Shown here: positions 15,229 through 22,387 of the stretch, piece by piece
How the letters are laid out: every line of letters starts with the position of its first letter
How positions within the stretch are numbered: the first letter of the stretch is position 1
Assembly (NCBI GenBank): GCA_030151635.1
Contig: JASLDF010000196.1
Span: 1 to 23,155, forward strand
Direction of reading: 5' to 3'
Source of the DNA: Bacteroides sp.
GTDB lineage: Bacteria > Bacteroidota > Bacteroidia > Bacteroidales > Bacteroidaceae
DNA length: 23,155 bases
Made by a program: the position numbers and the translations under genes
Notes under the pieces: model-generated
The model's input: the letters and a program-made list of their open reading frames with translations, nothing else
Told to the model about the DNA's origin: nothing
Databases searched by the model: none

Positions 15229-15858
15229 ATGGAAAATCTAAAATTAAAGCAACAAGAACCCCAATACTATCTCTTCTTTGATACGGAAACTACAGGGTTG
15301 CCCCAAAATTGGGATGCACCACTAACCGATGGCGAAAACTGGCCACGTCTAGTCCAATTGGCCTATCTGCTTTATGACAATAAAGAACACCTGATTCACC
15401 AACAAAACTTTATTGTAAAACCAATTGGGTTTGAAATACCACAATCAGCCTCCAATATTCATCGAATATCTACTGAAAAAGCATTAAAGAATGGTAAGGA
15501 CCTACAATGGGTTCTAAAGCAATTTGAACAAATCCTAGACAAAGCCGACTGTATTGTAGGTCATAACATCCCCTTTGATATCAACATTATTGGTGCTGAA
15601 CTGATTCGTTGTAAACGCACAGAAAATAGCCTCATCCGCAAGCTTAGAATCTGCACAATGGTATCTTCAACCAACTATTGCCAGCTACCCAAAGGAGAAG
15701 GTTATAAGTGGCCTACTCTAACCGAGCTACACTGCAAACTATTTGGTAAAGGGTTTAACAATAGTCACGATGCATACGAAGATGTACAAGCAACAGCTAA
15801 TTGTTTTTGGAAACTAAAACAATTGGGAATCATTAAGCCCCCTGCAAAAGGCTTATAA
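15229..15858 (+). CDS. DEDDh 3'-5' exonuclease (DnaQ/PolC-epsilon-like), copy 1
   Basis: The 209-residue protein has the three exonuclease motifs: ExoI FFDTETTGLP near the start, ExoII GHNIPFDINIIGAE and ExoIII HDAYEDV, giving Asp, Glu, Asp and His-x4-Asp as in the DnaQ-like DEDDh family, which removes nucleotides from 3' ends with two metal ions. It has no polymerase or clamp-binding domain, so it is a stand-alone exonuclease, possibly for repair or RNA processing. The ATG at 15229 is chosen over 15118 because the latter is inside a terminator stem and because the paralogue at 21033 begins close to the ExoI motif. The two copies are about half identical through the domain. Between 15859 and 15965 lies the promoter of the next gene. 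Confidence 0.85.
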   Translation: MENLKLKQQEPQYYLFFDTETTGLPQNWDAPLTDGENWPRLVQLAYLLYDNKEHLIHQQNFIVKPIGFEIPQSASNIHRISTEKALKNGKDLQWVLKQFEQILDKADCIVGHNIPFDINIIGAELIRCKRTENSLIRKLRICTMVSSTNYCQLPKGEGYKWPTLTELHCKLFGKGFNNSHDAYEDVQATANCFWKLKQLGIIKPPAKGL

Positions 15859-15935
15859 GCAACATTGAAAGTTAGAAAGACCAAATACAAAGTAAGTTTT
15901 GATGCTAATCTAAGAAGCATATTATAAGGATTGGC

Positions 15936-15943
15936 TATCTTTG
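15936..15943 (+). promoter_or_regulatory. -7 promoter element TATCTTTG for the FNT channel gene
   Basis: Exact TAnnTTTG match 22 bases before the ATG at 15966, predicting a leader of about 16 bases. No convincing -33 element is visible. Confidence 0.5.
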
Positions 15944-15965
15944 AAGCATATTTACATCAATTGAA

Positions 15966-16766
15966 ATGGTTTATTACTTCAATCCAAAAGAGATTACACT
16001 CAAATTTGCGGCATCAGCCCAAGCAAAATCAAATTACCCTCTGGCTAAATTCTGTATTTTAGCCATATTAGGTGGAGCATTTATAGCATTCGGAGGACTA
16101 CTTACAATTATTGTTGCAGGAGGAATGCCAAACGTTGCTATTGAAAATCCGGGCTTGGTCAAATTTATGGCAGGTGCTTTATTCCCAATCGGGCTAATTA
16201 TGGTATCAATGACAGGTGCCGATTTATTTACTAGCGATTGTGCAGCTTTCACACTATCGGGCTACAAGCGAGAATTACGCTTAGCAACAATCATTAAGTA
16301 TCTATTGCTATCTTATGTATTCAACTTTATTGGTGCACAGCTTGTATCTTATCTATTTGCACATCAAACGGGTATTATTCAATCTGAGCCTTGGATAGGA
16401 TATCTACATGATTTGGCTAATCACAAAACCTCTTCTGATTTTTGGACCGTCTTTATAAAAGGTGTTGGCGCTAATTGGCTAGTATGCTTGGGCATGTTTA
16501 TGGGTATAGCAGGAAAGGATATAATGGGAAGATGCATAGGCATTTGGATACCAGTAATGCTATTTGTAGCATTAGGGTTTGAACACTCAATAGCAAATAT
16601 GTTCTTTATTCCTACAGCAATTTATACAGGTGCAGACATTAGTTGGACAACCTTCATACAAAGCAATTTATTACCCGCTACGTTAGGTAATTTTGTAGGA
16701 GGAGCAGGTTTGGTAGGTATGTGCTACGCCTATTTGTTTTTAAAAGATGATAAATCAGTACAGTAA
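15966..16766 (+). CDS. Formate/nitrite transporter (FocA/NirC family channel)
   Basis: The 266-residue protein has six hydrophobic segments and the FNT-family signatures: TGADLFTSD after the second segment, GANWLVCLGMFM in the fourth, and GFEHSIANMFFIP with His207, which corresponds to the channel His209 of E. coli FocA. The family forms pentameric inner-membrane channels for formate, nitrite, hydrosulfide or short-chain acids. No pyruvate-formate lyase or nitrite reductase gene is in the window, so the substrate cannot be read from context. The ATG at 15966 directly follows a TAnnTTTG promoter. Confidence 0.93.
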   Translation: MVYYFNPKEITLKFAASAQAKSNYPLAKFCILAILGGAFIAFGGLLTIIVAGGMPNVAIENPGLVKFMAGALFPIGLIMVSMTGADLFTSDCAAFTLSGYKRELRLATIIKYLLLSYVFNFIGAQLVSYLFAHQTGIIQSEPWIGYLHDLANHKTSSDFWTVFIKGVGANWLVCLGMFMGIAGKDIMGRCIGIWIPVMLFVALGFEHSIANMFFIPTAIYTGADISWTTFIQSNLLPATLGNFVGGAGLVGMCYAYLFLKDDKSVQ

Positions 16767-17080
16767 TCATTATACGCATCACCTCTATTTTGAGGTAGAA
16801 TCAATGTAAACAAACGGTTATTAATTCAATAATAGAATAAATATTACTTATAGCAAGTAAATATATCTTTAAAGCATTCTTTTATTATTACACATAATAT
16901 GCGTAAATCATGAATAGGTTTAGACTGGCTTGAATATGAAGTATTATGTTCTATTATTAATAGACAGTTAAAGTTTAACTAGCTAGATCTGAAAGCTGTT
17001 CCAAAAATAAAATAAGCCTAGGAATATTCATCTTATATTCCTAGGCTTATTCATTCTCTCACATTTGAAAAGTCGTAGCC
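16767..17080. other. Intergenic region between convergent FNT and acetyltransferase genes
   Basis: The 314 bases hold a small inverted repeat ACCTC (16781-16785) with GAGGT (16792-16796) after the channel gene, and the strong terminator at 17011-17051. The AT-rich centre shows no gene or RNA that I recognise. Confidence 0.6.
17011..17051 (-). terminator. Terminator between convergent genes, 17-bp perfect stem
   Basis: AATAAGCCTAGGAATAT (17011-17027) pairs with its exact complement at 17035-17051 around a 7-base loop. The minus-strand side continues into a T-rich tail, so it mainly serves the acetyltransferase gene, though it can work in both directions. Confidence 0.9.
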
Positions 17081-17608
17081 CTACAAATTAAGGCTTCCTG
17101 ATATTTGGGATAAAGAGTTTGATTTTAACTCTTTTGCCAACATTAAATTAGATGCTAATTTTTCGTGATAAATATTCCACTTCTTAGCTAATTGGAAACC
17201 TAACGAGTGGAATAGGTTGTGGTTTCCACATAAAAATATTGCAGTGTATCCCATTCGGGTAGCTGCCTCAGAACAGCTATTCATCAACGCTTTACAGACA
17301 CCTGCATCCATTTTACTTCTGGATATTGATAGAGGATCTAGAAACAATGCTTTGTAACTATTACCATTATCAGCTAATACTTCAGCATGTGAAAACATCA
17401 CATGTCCAACTAAATGATCGCCCTTTTCTGCTACTAATTCTAATTCTGGTATAAAGTTAGTTTTTTTACGCAGTTCAATTGCGAAATCAACATCATCACC
17501 TTCACGGTATTTCATCTCTTCTGGGTTTTGTGCTATAAAATTGTGAATTTTATCAAATTCAACAGCTTTAGCTCTTCTAATTAAAAAATCTTGGAATAAC
17601 ATAGGCAT
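17081..17608 (-). CDS. GNAT-like N-acetyltransferase (YhbS/COG3153 type)
   Basis: The 175-residue protein follows the GNAT order: N-terminal helices (RRAKAVEFDKIHNFIAQ), the strand pair LELVAEKGDHLVGHVMFSHAEVL, the LDPLSISRSKMDAG segment where the acetyl-CoA pyrophosphate loop should be, a helix CKALMNSCSEAATRMGY, and a late strand-turn AIFLCGNHNLFHSLGF as in YhbS-like enzymes. The expected R/Q-x-x-G-x-G/A motif is degenerate: after Arg the residues are S-K-M-D-A-G. Acetyltransferase activity is therefore uncertain and the substrate unknown. Two ATGs at the start (17608 and 17602) are equally plausible. It is divergent from the gene at 17895 and stands alone. Confidence 0.75.
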   Translation of the reverse strand: MPMLFQDFLIRRAKAVEFDKIHNFIAQNPEEMKYREGDDVDFAIELRKKTNFIPELELVAEKGDHLVGHVMFSHAEVLADNGNSYKALFLDPLSISRSKMDAGVCKALMNSCSEAATRMGYTAIFLCGNHNLFHSLGFQLAKKWNIYHEKLASNLMLAKELKSNSLSQISGSLNL

Positions 17609-17894
17609 AGGTTTTTATTATTACTTACTTAATAATATGATAATTAACATCTTATAATATGTTTAGTTCGCAATAATTTACAAAAAAATTGGACAAAGAC
17701 AAACTTTAACACTTTAAGTGTGTTTTAAAGCTATAAATAGGTTTAAAGGGGTTAATAAAGTTCTATTTATAATATATTTTAAAAACAACAATTCAAGTCA
17801 ATTCATTTTATTTATGCTAAATAAGCTTATATTGTAAAAATAAAATACAGTAAGTGTTTTATTTTTTTTACAAAAGTCAGATTAATAGTAGTAT

Positions 17895-18731
17895 ATGGTT
17901 TTAGCACAAGAGACCAATTTTGTATATCTATCCGAGGCACTTTGGATGGATTACCCTAAAGAGTGTAGTCAACTTACAGAAGTACTGGAAAGGCAAAATA
18001 TTGATTACGGCTTTCTCAAAAACACCAAGAGTATTTGGTGCCGTGACTATATGCCTGTTCAACTTGAAAGAAATCGTTTTGTTCTTTTTCAATACCAACC
18101 TTCATACCTAGATGGCAAAAGACTACTGACTAAAGCCCTTAAAATTTGTGAGGATATTGGAATTACACCTAGAGTGTCAGATATTATACTTGATGGGGGC
18201 AACATTACGTCTTGGAAGGATAAGTCAATTCTAACAGACCGCATCTTCGATGAGAATCCTCATTTTTCCTCTCGCATTAAACTTATCAATCAGCTTGAAA
18301 AAGACCTAAATTCAGAGATTATTATCATACCTCAAATTAAATCATCACAACGTGGGCATGTAGACTCTTTACTTCGCTTTTACGATGAATCAACCCTTAT
18401 TGGCAATGATCGTGACGAAGAATACACTTACTGGAGTAGAGATATTAGTAATGTACTTCAAGACTATCAATTCAATTACATTGATATCCCTAGCTTTCAT
18501 TGGAAAGATGAGAACTATTGGTATAACGATATTGGTAGCTACATCAATTTTCTAGAGGTCGATAATTTAATTGTTGTGCCACAATTCGAAACTAAAAACA
18601 ATCAAGACCAAAGTGTTATTGAAGAACTTCAATTTAGATATCCTAATCGAGCTATTGAAGGTGTTAACCTCAACAAAGTAGCTCTTGATGGTGGAGTATT
18701 GAACAGTGCCACCTGGACTGTTTTAAAATAA
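17895..18731 (+). CDS. Agmatine-deiminase/PAD_porph-fold protein with Cys-to-Ser change
   Basis: The 278-residue protein belongs to the guanidino-modifying superfamily: it has TNFVYLSEALW, IWCRDYMPVQ (Asp51), the DGGN motif at Asp100, GHVDSLLRF (His155, Asp157), and the terminal DGGVLNSATW. In active agmatine deiminases and Porphyromonas-type peptidylarginine deiminases the terminal motif is GGG-x-(I/L)-(H/N)-C-x-T with a nucleophilic Cys. Here that position is Ser271. Without the Cys, hydrolysis of a guanidino group by the usual covalent route is not expected, so the protein may be inactive, act on another substrate, or bind only. The general acid-base residues look intact. It is a single gene with an AT-rich promoter region and a strong terminator. 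Confidence 0.8.
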   Translation: MVLAQETNFVYLSEALWMDYPKECSQLTEVLERQNIDYGFLKNTKSIWCRDYMPVQLERNRFVLFQYQPSYLDGKRLLTKALKICEDIGITPRVSDIILDGGNITSWKDKSILTDRIFDENPHFSSRIKLINQLEKDLNSEIIIIPQIKSSQRGHVDSLLRFYDESTLIGNDRDEEYTYWSRDISNVLQDYQFNYIDIPSFHWKDENYWYNDIGSYINFLEVDNLIVVPQFETKNNQDQSVIEELQFRYPNRAIEGVNLNKVALDGGVLNSATWTVLK

Positions 18732-18779
18732 GCCCATGTAAATCCTTCTAGTCAGATAGATAGGTTCAAAATAATGGGG

Positions 18780-18825
18780 CAGCATCACCAAGGCAAGAAA
18801 CCTTGACTTTGGTGATGCTGTTTTT
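18780..18825 (+). terminator. Terminator of the PAD-fold gene
   Basis: CAGCATCACCAA (18780-18791) pairs with TTGGTGATGCTG (18809-18820), followed by five T. A smaller nested repeat lies in the loop. Confidence 0.9.
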
Positions 18826-18913
18826 ATAATCCTATGATCATATAACTCTGAATCTAAACTTCTATTTTCGGAATTCAATATGTAACAATAAATAGAGGTG
18901 ATTATACATTCAT

Positions 18914-18950
18914 AAAAAGTCCTGACTCTTTTTATGAGCCAGGACTTTTT
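18914..18950. terminator. Bidirectional terminator
   Basis: AAAAAGTCCTG (18914-18924) pairs with CAGGACTTTTT (18940-18950), and CTC/GAG extends the stem after one mismatch. It follows the BACON lipoprotein gene on the minus strand and backs up the terminator on the plus strand. Confidence 0.85.
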
Positions 18951-18971
18951 AAACTAATGTTGTAAAACTAA

Positions 18972-20480
18972 TTATTGGTAATATTCAATTTGGCGTTTAG
19001 CAATATTTTCATTTACTTCACCAGCAATAGTCACTTCTGCATTCTGTTCAATCCAGTTCTTAAAGGTATCACGTAAATATGTTGCTTTTATAGAGTTTGC
19101 CCCAACTGACATAAATGACAAATCTCCAAACTCATCGTATACGTAATTTACCGTACCATCGCTAGCCATATTATTATAGAAATCATTATTGTATTTGTAA
19201 TTTGTAACCACAACTACATCATCCTTCTCCATCCCTTTAGGATATTTGGTTGTTTTTTCTAAAGATACAGATTCTAAGAACCCATTTTCTTGATTAATTT
19301 CTGAGGTAAAGTAGAATTGGTTACTGATAGGAATAACCCCTTCATCCGTTTCTTCTTCATCCGCAACTAGTACCAGACGTTGGCTAGGGTATGGACTTGA
19401 ATTATACAAACTCAACATATGAGGAGATTTTGAACCGTTCATAGTACCATAGATCTTACCATCTTTAAGTTCAAAAGCATAAGTAATAACATCAGCACCT
19501 AATGTAAACTTAATTTTAACGATATCTTTCAAATACTTAGATTGATATACACTTAAGAAAGAATAACCAACTTGTTTAATTACATCGTGTGCTACTTCTA
19601 CATATTTACCATGATTTCCATACGAAAATTCAACATCTAGGACTCCCGATTTTGTTGTTAACAATCTATTATTTTCATCATAACTATTAACAAATGATAG
19701 TTCATTAGCACCTAATTCAAGCACATAACTTGCGACATAACCTTTTGAATTAAATACTACATCTTTGACACCCTGAACATCAGACATGTCAATAGATTTT
19801 ACTCGTCCTTTAAGTTTAGCAAAGAATAAAGAGTTCCTATCCCAAATTATATTAGGATTACTCATTTGAGTAACTTTCACCTCTCGTTTAGAAATACCTT
19901 TGATCTCATTTTTTGGAACAATCCAAATAGAAGCTTCTCGGTAATCGTCATTTGCCAAAGCATCAACATCTACTGTTATTTGATTTGGATTTTCAGAATC
20001 AATCGTTAATTTCACCCAATCAACCTCAACAACAGCCTCCCACTCTACTAATTGACTCATCACATTAATAGTTTCACTTCCACCATCCAACAAGAATGAT
20101 AGTTCTTCTGTATCAACTTCTAATATTGGTTTTGAACCAAAAGCATTTTGAACAACAGTTATAACAACATCTGCTGTTACTCTAGAAGAAATCGTTACTT
20201 TTCCTTCTCTAGGTTCTTTCACAAAATTAGGTTTCACACTAACTTCTAACATACCATCTTTGTTTTCATCAACCTGAATCCAGTTTTGGTCTGTATCAGC
20301 TTTCCATAGTGCATAATAAGCATCAACATCAACAATCTGTGTCGAGGCATCACTATCAAATTCCAATTTGTCTTCTGCTACTTTTACGTAAGCTTCACTC
20401 AATTTTCCTTCGTCCGTACAAGCCATAAAGACAAACAGCATAAGAAAGCTTGTAAAGAGGTTTTTAATAATTTTACTCAT
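18972..20480 (-). CDS. Lipoprotein with two BACON domains
   Basis: The 502-residue protein has a lipoprotein signal (lipobox FMAC, Cys21, followed by TDEGK). Two BACON-type immunoglobulin-like domains follow: about 36-113 (LWKADTDQNWIQV ... VSVKPN ... REGKVTISS ... VVQN) and about 120-208 (VEWEAVVEVDWVKL ... REASIWIVPKN ... VKVTQ). The remainder (about 210-502) is a strand-rich region of unknown family with aromatic motifs such as NYKYNNDFYNNM and VNYVYDEFGDLSFM. BACON domains in Bacteroidota surface lipoproteins are usually linked to carbohydrate or mucin binding, but no SusC/SusD or hydrolase is nearby, so a polysaccharide locus is not indicated. Solitary gene. Confidence 0.85.
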   Translation of the reverse strand: MSKIIKNLFTSFLMLFVFMACTDEGKLSEAYVKVAEDKLEFDSDASTQIVDVDAYYALWKADTDQNWIQVDENKDGMLEVSVKPNFVKEPREGKVTISSRVTADVVITVVQNAFGSKPILEVDTEELSFLLDGGSETINVMSQLVEWEAVVEVDWVKLTIDSENPNQITVDVDALANDDYREASIWIVPKNEIKGISKREVKVTQMSNPNIIWDRNSLFFAKLKGRVKSIDMSDVQGVKDVVFNSKGYVASYVLELGANELSFVNSYDENNRLLTTKSGVLDVEFSYGNHGKYVEVAHDVIKQVGYSFLSVYQSKYLKDIVKIKFTLGADVITYAFELKDGKIYGTMNGSKSPHMLSLYNSSPYPSQRLVLVADEEETDEGVIPISNQFYFTSEINQENGFLESVSLEKTTKYPKGMEKDDVVVVTNYKYNNDFYNNMASDGTVNYVYDEFGDLSFMSVGANSIKATYLRDTFKNWIEQNAEVTIAGEVNENIAKRQIEYYQ

Positions 20481-21032
20481 AGTAACTACATTAATAAAAA
20501 GTTATCCAATTTAATCACCCTCACTATAAGACGACCACGACTACCTTATAATCAAATACATATATACTATGTAAAAAGGGGCTATTTATTATATCTTTAA
20601 AATGTATCCAGTTAGCCATTTTCTAAAAAGAACACACTTATTGATAATCGTATAATTAATTAATAATAAATTGGTAGTTAATATAAATTTTAAATATCTA
20701 TTTGAAATTTATAAACCAATTCATCAAACATTTTGTCAATTTTACTATTTTAAACATTATTATTGATTTAAACAAATTTTAAATATAATTTATTTAAATA
20801 TTATTAATTAGCGACTATAATTGTCTTTATTTGCTAAATATCAGGCTAATAGAAGTCTAAACCATCTCTCAATTAGATAAAAAAGAAGTTGACTATTTAT
20901 TACCAATTAAAACAGTTGAATAAAACAAGATTTTCTACATCAGTTAAACCATTTCTACTTTTAGGTTGTTATAATACCCATTTCGCAAGGAGATTGAGAC
21001 TCATTGCACATTCATTTTAAAACACGAATCCT
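20481..21032. other. AT-rich intergenic region
   Basis: The 552 bases between divergent genes are strongly AT-rich with no usable reading frame. A dyad TATAAATTT (20682-20690) with AAATTTATA (20705-20713) and two copies of AAATTTTAAATAT (20685-20697 and 20774-20786) are visible, but such repeats are easily formed in this composition. No TAnnTTTG element was found by eye near the exonuclease start. Confidence 0.5.
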
Positions 21033-21605
21033 ATGAAATATTTATTTTTCGACACGGAGACTACGGGTCTTCCCAAGAATTGGAAGGCACCTGTTTCCGA
21101 CCTAAATAATTGGCCACGATTAGTACAATTGGCTTATGCCATTTATGACGACAAAGGAGTTAAATTAGACTCAGGAAACCACATAATCAAACCTGAAGGC
21201 TATGTCATCCCCGAGGAATCAACTCGAGTGCACGGAATTAGTCAGGAACAGGCTTTAACCCAAGGCGAACCATTAGCTGATGTGTTGAAGGCTTTCCATC
21301 AGAAGATGAAAGAGAGCAATGTATTGGTGGCGCATAACATTGCATTCGATGAGAAAATAATGGGTGCTGAGTTTTTACGTGCAACCAAAAACAACCCAAT
21401 GGTGGGCCGACCAAAGATCTGCACCATGGAATCTACCATCCATTTTTGTGCTATCCCAGGCAACTACGGATTGAAATATCCAAGCATGCAAGAGTTACAT
21501 CGCAAACTCTTTGGTTGTGGATTTGAAGATGCACACGATGCTTTTGTAGATGTAAATGCCATGGTAAAATGCTTCTTCGCACTTCGCCAAAAAGGAATGA
21601 TTTAA
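21033..21605 (+). CDS. DEDDh 3'-5' exonuclease (DnaQ/PolC-epsilon-like), copy 2
   Basis: The 190-residue protein has ExoI FFDTETTGLP (Asp7, Glu9), ExoII VAHNIAFDEKIMGAE and ExoIII AHDAFVDV, the full DEDDh set. It starts at the ExoI motif (MKYLFFDTE), so no start ambiguity exists. It shares long identical runs with copy 1 (FFDTETTGLP, NWPRLVQLAY, KLFG) and the same length of spacers, so the two arose by duplication. It stands alone, between an AT-rich gap and a terminator; I see no polymerase, recombinase or toxin next to it. The role may be DNA or RNA 3'-end trimming. Confidence 0.9.
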   Translation: MKYLFFDTETTGLPKNWKAPVSDLNNWPRLVQLAYAIYDDKGVKLDSGNHIIKPEGYVIPEESTRVHGISQEQALTQGEPLADVLKAFHQKMKESNVLVAHNIAFDEKIMGAEFLRATKNNPMVGRPKICTMESTIHFCAIPGNYGLKYPSMQELHRKLFGCGFEDAHDAFVDVNAMVKCFFALRQKGMI

Positions 21606-21629
21606 CACTGAAGCATATCTTAATATAGT

Positions 21630-21667
21630 AATCCTCGAACTTCTCGATACAAGTTCGGGGATTTTTT
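21630..21667 (+). terminator. Terminator of exonuclease copy 2
   Basis: AATCCTCGAACTT (21630-21642) pairs with AAGTTCGGGGATT (21651-21663), with one G-T pair and an 8-base loop, and runs into six T. Confidence 0.88.
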
Positions 21668-21901
21668 AGCTCTAGACACCTGTCGCACTAAAACCTTACT
21701 TCATTATATTTAATTTCATCTGCTGACGATGCGACAGCACTATCCAACACCGATCATAAAAGAATTTAAAACCTCAATTATCTACTTGATTACACCACCT
21801 GATATAATTAAGTTACATTCCTCATATTTAATATCTAACACTTCTACAAACCTGCTTTAAAACAGTTTATATCATTATAATCTAACTGTTTACATTTATT
21901 T

Positions 21902-21961
21902 AACTATAAAACATAGTTTATTCAACTAAGTTGTATAGTTTTGTAACTAAACATTATAGTT
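21902..21961. promoter_or_regulatory. Three tandem dyad operators upstream of the BlaI-type repressor
   Basis: The pattern AACTA-N6-ATAGTT occurs three times: 21902-21918, 21924-21940 and 21945-21961. Centres are 22 and 21 bases apart, about two helical turns, so the dyads face the same side of the DNA. The third copy is embedded in a 9-bp perfect repeat (TTGTAACTA, 21941-21949, and TAGTTACAA, 21957-21965). I infer binding by the BlaI-type protein encoded next to it. Confidence 0.75.
21936..21943 (+). promoter_or_regulatory. -7 promoter element TAGTTTTG of the BlaI/M56 operon
   Basis: TAGTTTTG matches TAnnTTTG. It overlaps the right arm of operator copy 2 and abuts copy 3, so a protein bound to the dyads would block it. 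The leader to the ATG at 21993 is about 45 bases. Confidence 0.6.
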
Positions 21962-21992
21962 ACAATTATAAATAGATTTAAATATCCCTCCA

Positions 21993-22367
21993 ATGAACGC
22001 AATACAATTTGAAAAACTAACACCACGTGAAGAAGATGTTATGAATAGCTTTTGGGTAAACGGAGCCTTATTTGTAAAAGAACTACAAGATAAGCATCCC
22101 GATCCAAAACCACACATCAATACATTATCGACTATTGTTCGTACGCTAGAAGAAAAGAAACTTTTAGCACATAACACGTATGGCAACACTTACCAATACT
22201 ACCCCATTGTAACGAAAGAGGAATATTCTAAAGGTTGTCTTGATGGTGTCGTTTCAAAATACTTCAACAATTCACCGCTTACCGCTGTATCGGCCCTAGT
22301 AAAGGAAGAGAAAATCAGCTTAGAGGACTTGAAAGAATTAATTCGACAGGTGGAAAAACAACAATAA
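21993..22367 (+). CDS. BlaI/MecI/CopY-family transcriptional repressor
   Basis: The 124-residue protein has the family winged helix-turn-helix (about 9-75: LTPREEDVMNSFW, FVKELQDKH, HINTLSTIVRTLEEKKLL, YYPIVTKEEY) and a C-terminal dimerisation part (about 80-124: VSKYFNNSPLTAVSALVKEEKISLEDLKELI). In this family dimers bind palindromes at their own promoter and are cleaved by, or released through, an M56 sensor protease. Such a protease gene follows 20 bp downstream, and three dyads overlap the promoter upstream, so autoregulation is well supported by context. Target genes beyond the operon cannot be seen. Bacteroidota carry many such pairs that are not linked to beta-lactam resistance. Confidence 0.92.
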   Translation: MNAIQFEKLTPREEDVMNSFWVNGALFVKELQDKHPDPKPHINTLSTIVRTLEEKKLLAHNTYGNTYQYYPIVTKEEYSKGCLDGVVSKYFNNSPLTAVSALVKEEKISLEDLKELIRQVEKQQ

Positions 22368-22387
22368 CCCACAAATAAAAACACACT

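Larger units (their letters stand above)
21606..21992. other. Intergenic region upstream of the BlaI-type gene
   Basis: The 387 bases hold the exonuclease terminator (21630-21667), an 8-bp inverted repeat CTGTCGCA (21680-21687) with TGCGACAG (21730-21737), a further dyad AAACAGTT (21860-21867) with AACTGTTT (21884-21891), and the operator-promoter of the BlaI-type gene (21902-21961). Confidence 0.6.

Noticed and set aside
17709..17721. Small dyad ACACTT-T-AAGTGT and a second dyad TGTAAAAA/TTTTTACA (17833-17872) between the acetyltransferase and PAD-fold genes
   Set aside because: Possible operators, but single copies in AT-rich DNA with no regulator next to them, so not claimed as sites.
20685..20786. 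Two copies of AAATTTTAAATAT as a possible direct-repeat or origin element
   Set aside because: The surrounding 552 bases are so AT-rich that 13-base repeats of A and T are expected; there are no DnaA-like boxes or an adjacent replication gene.
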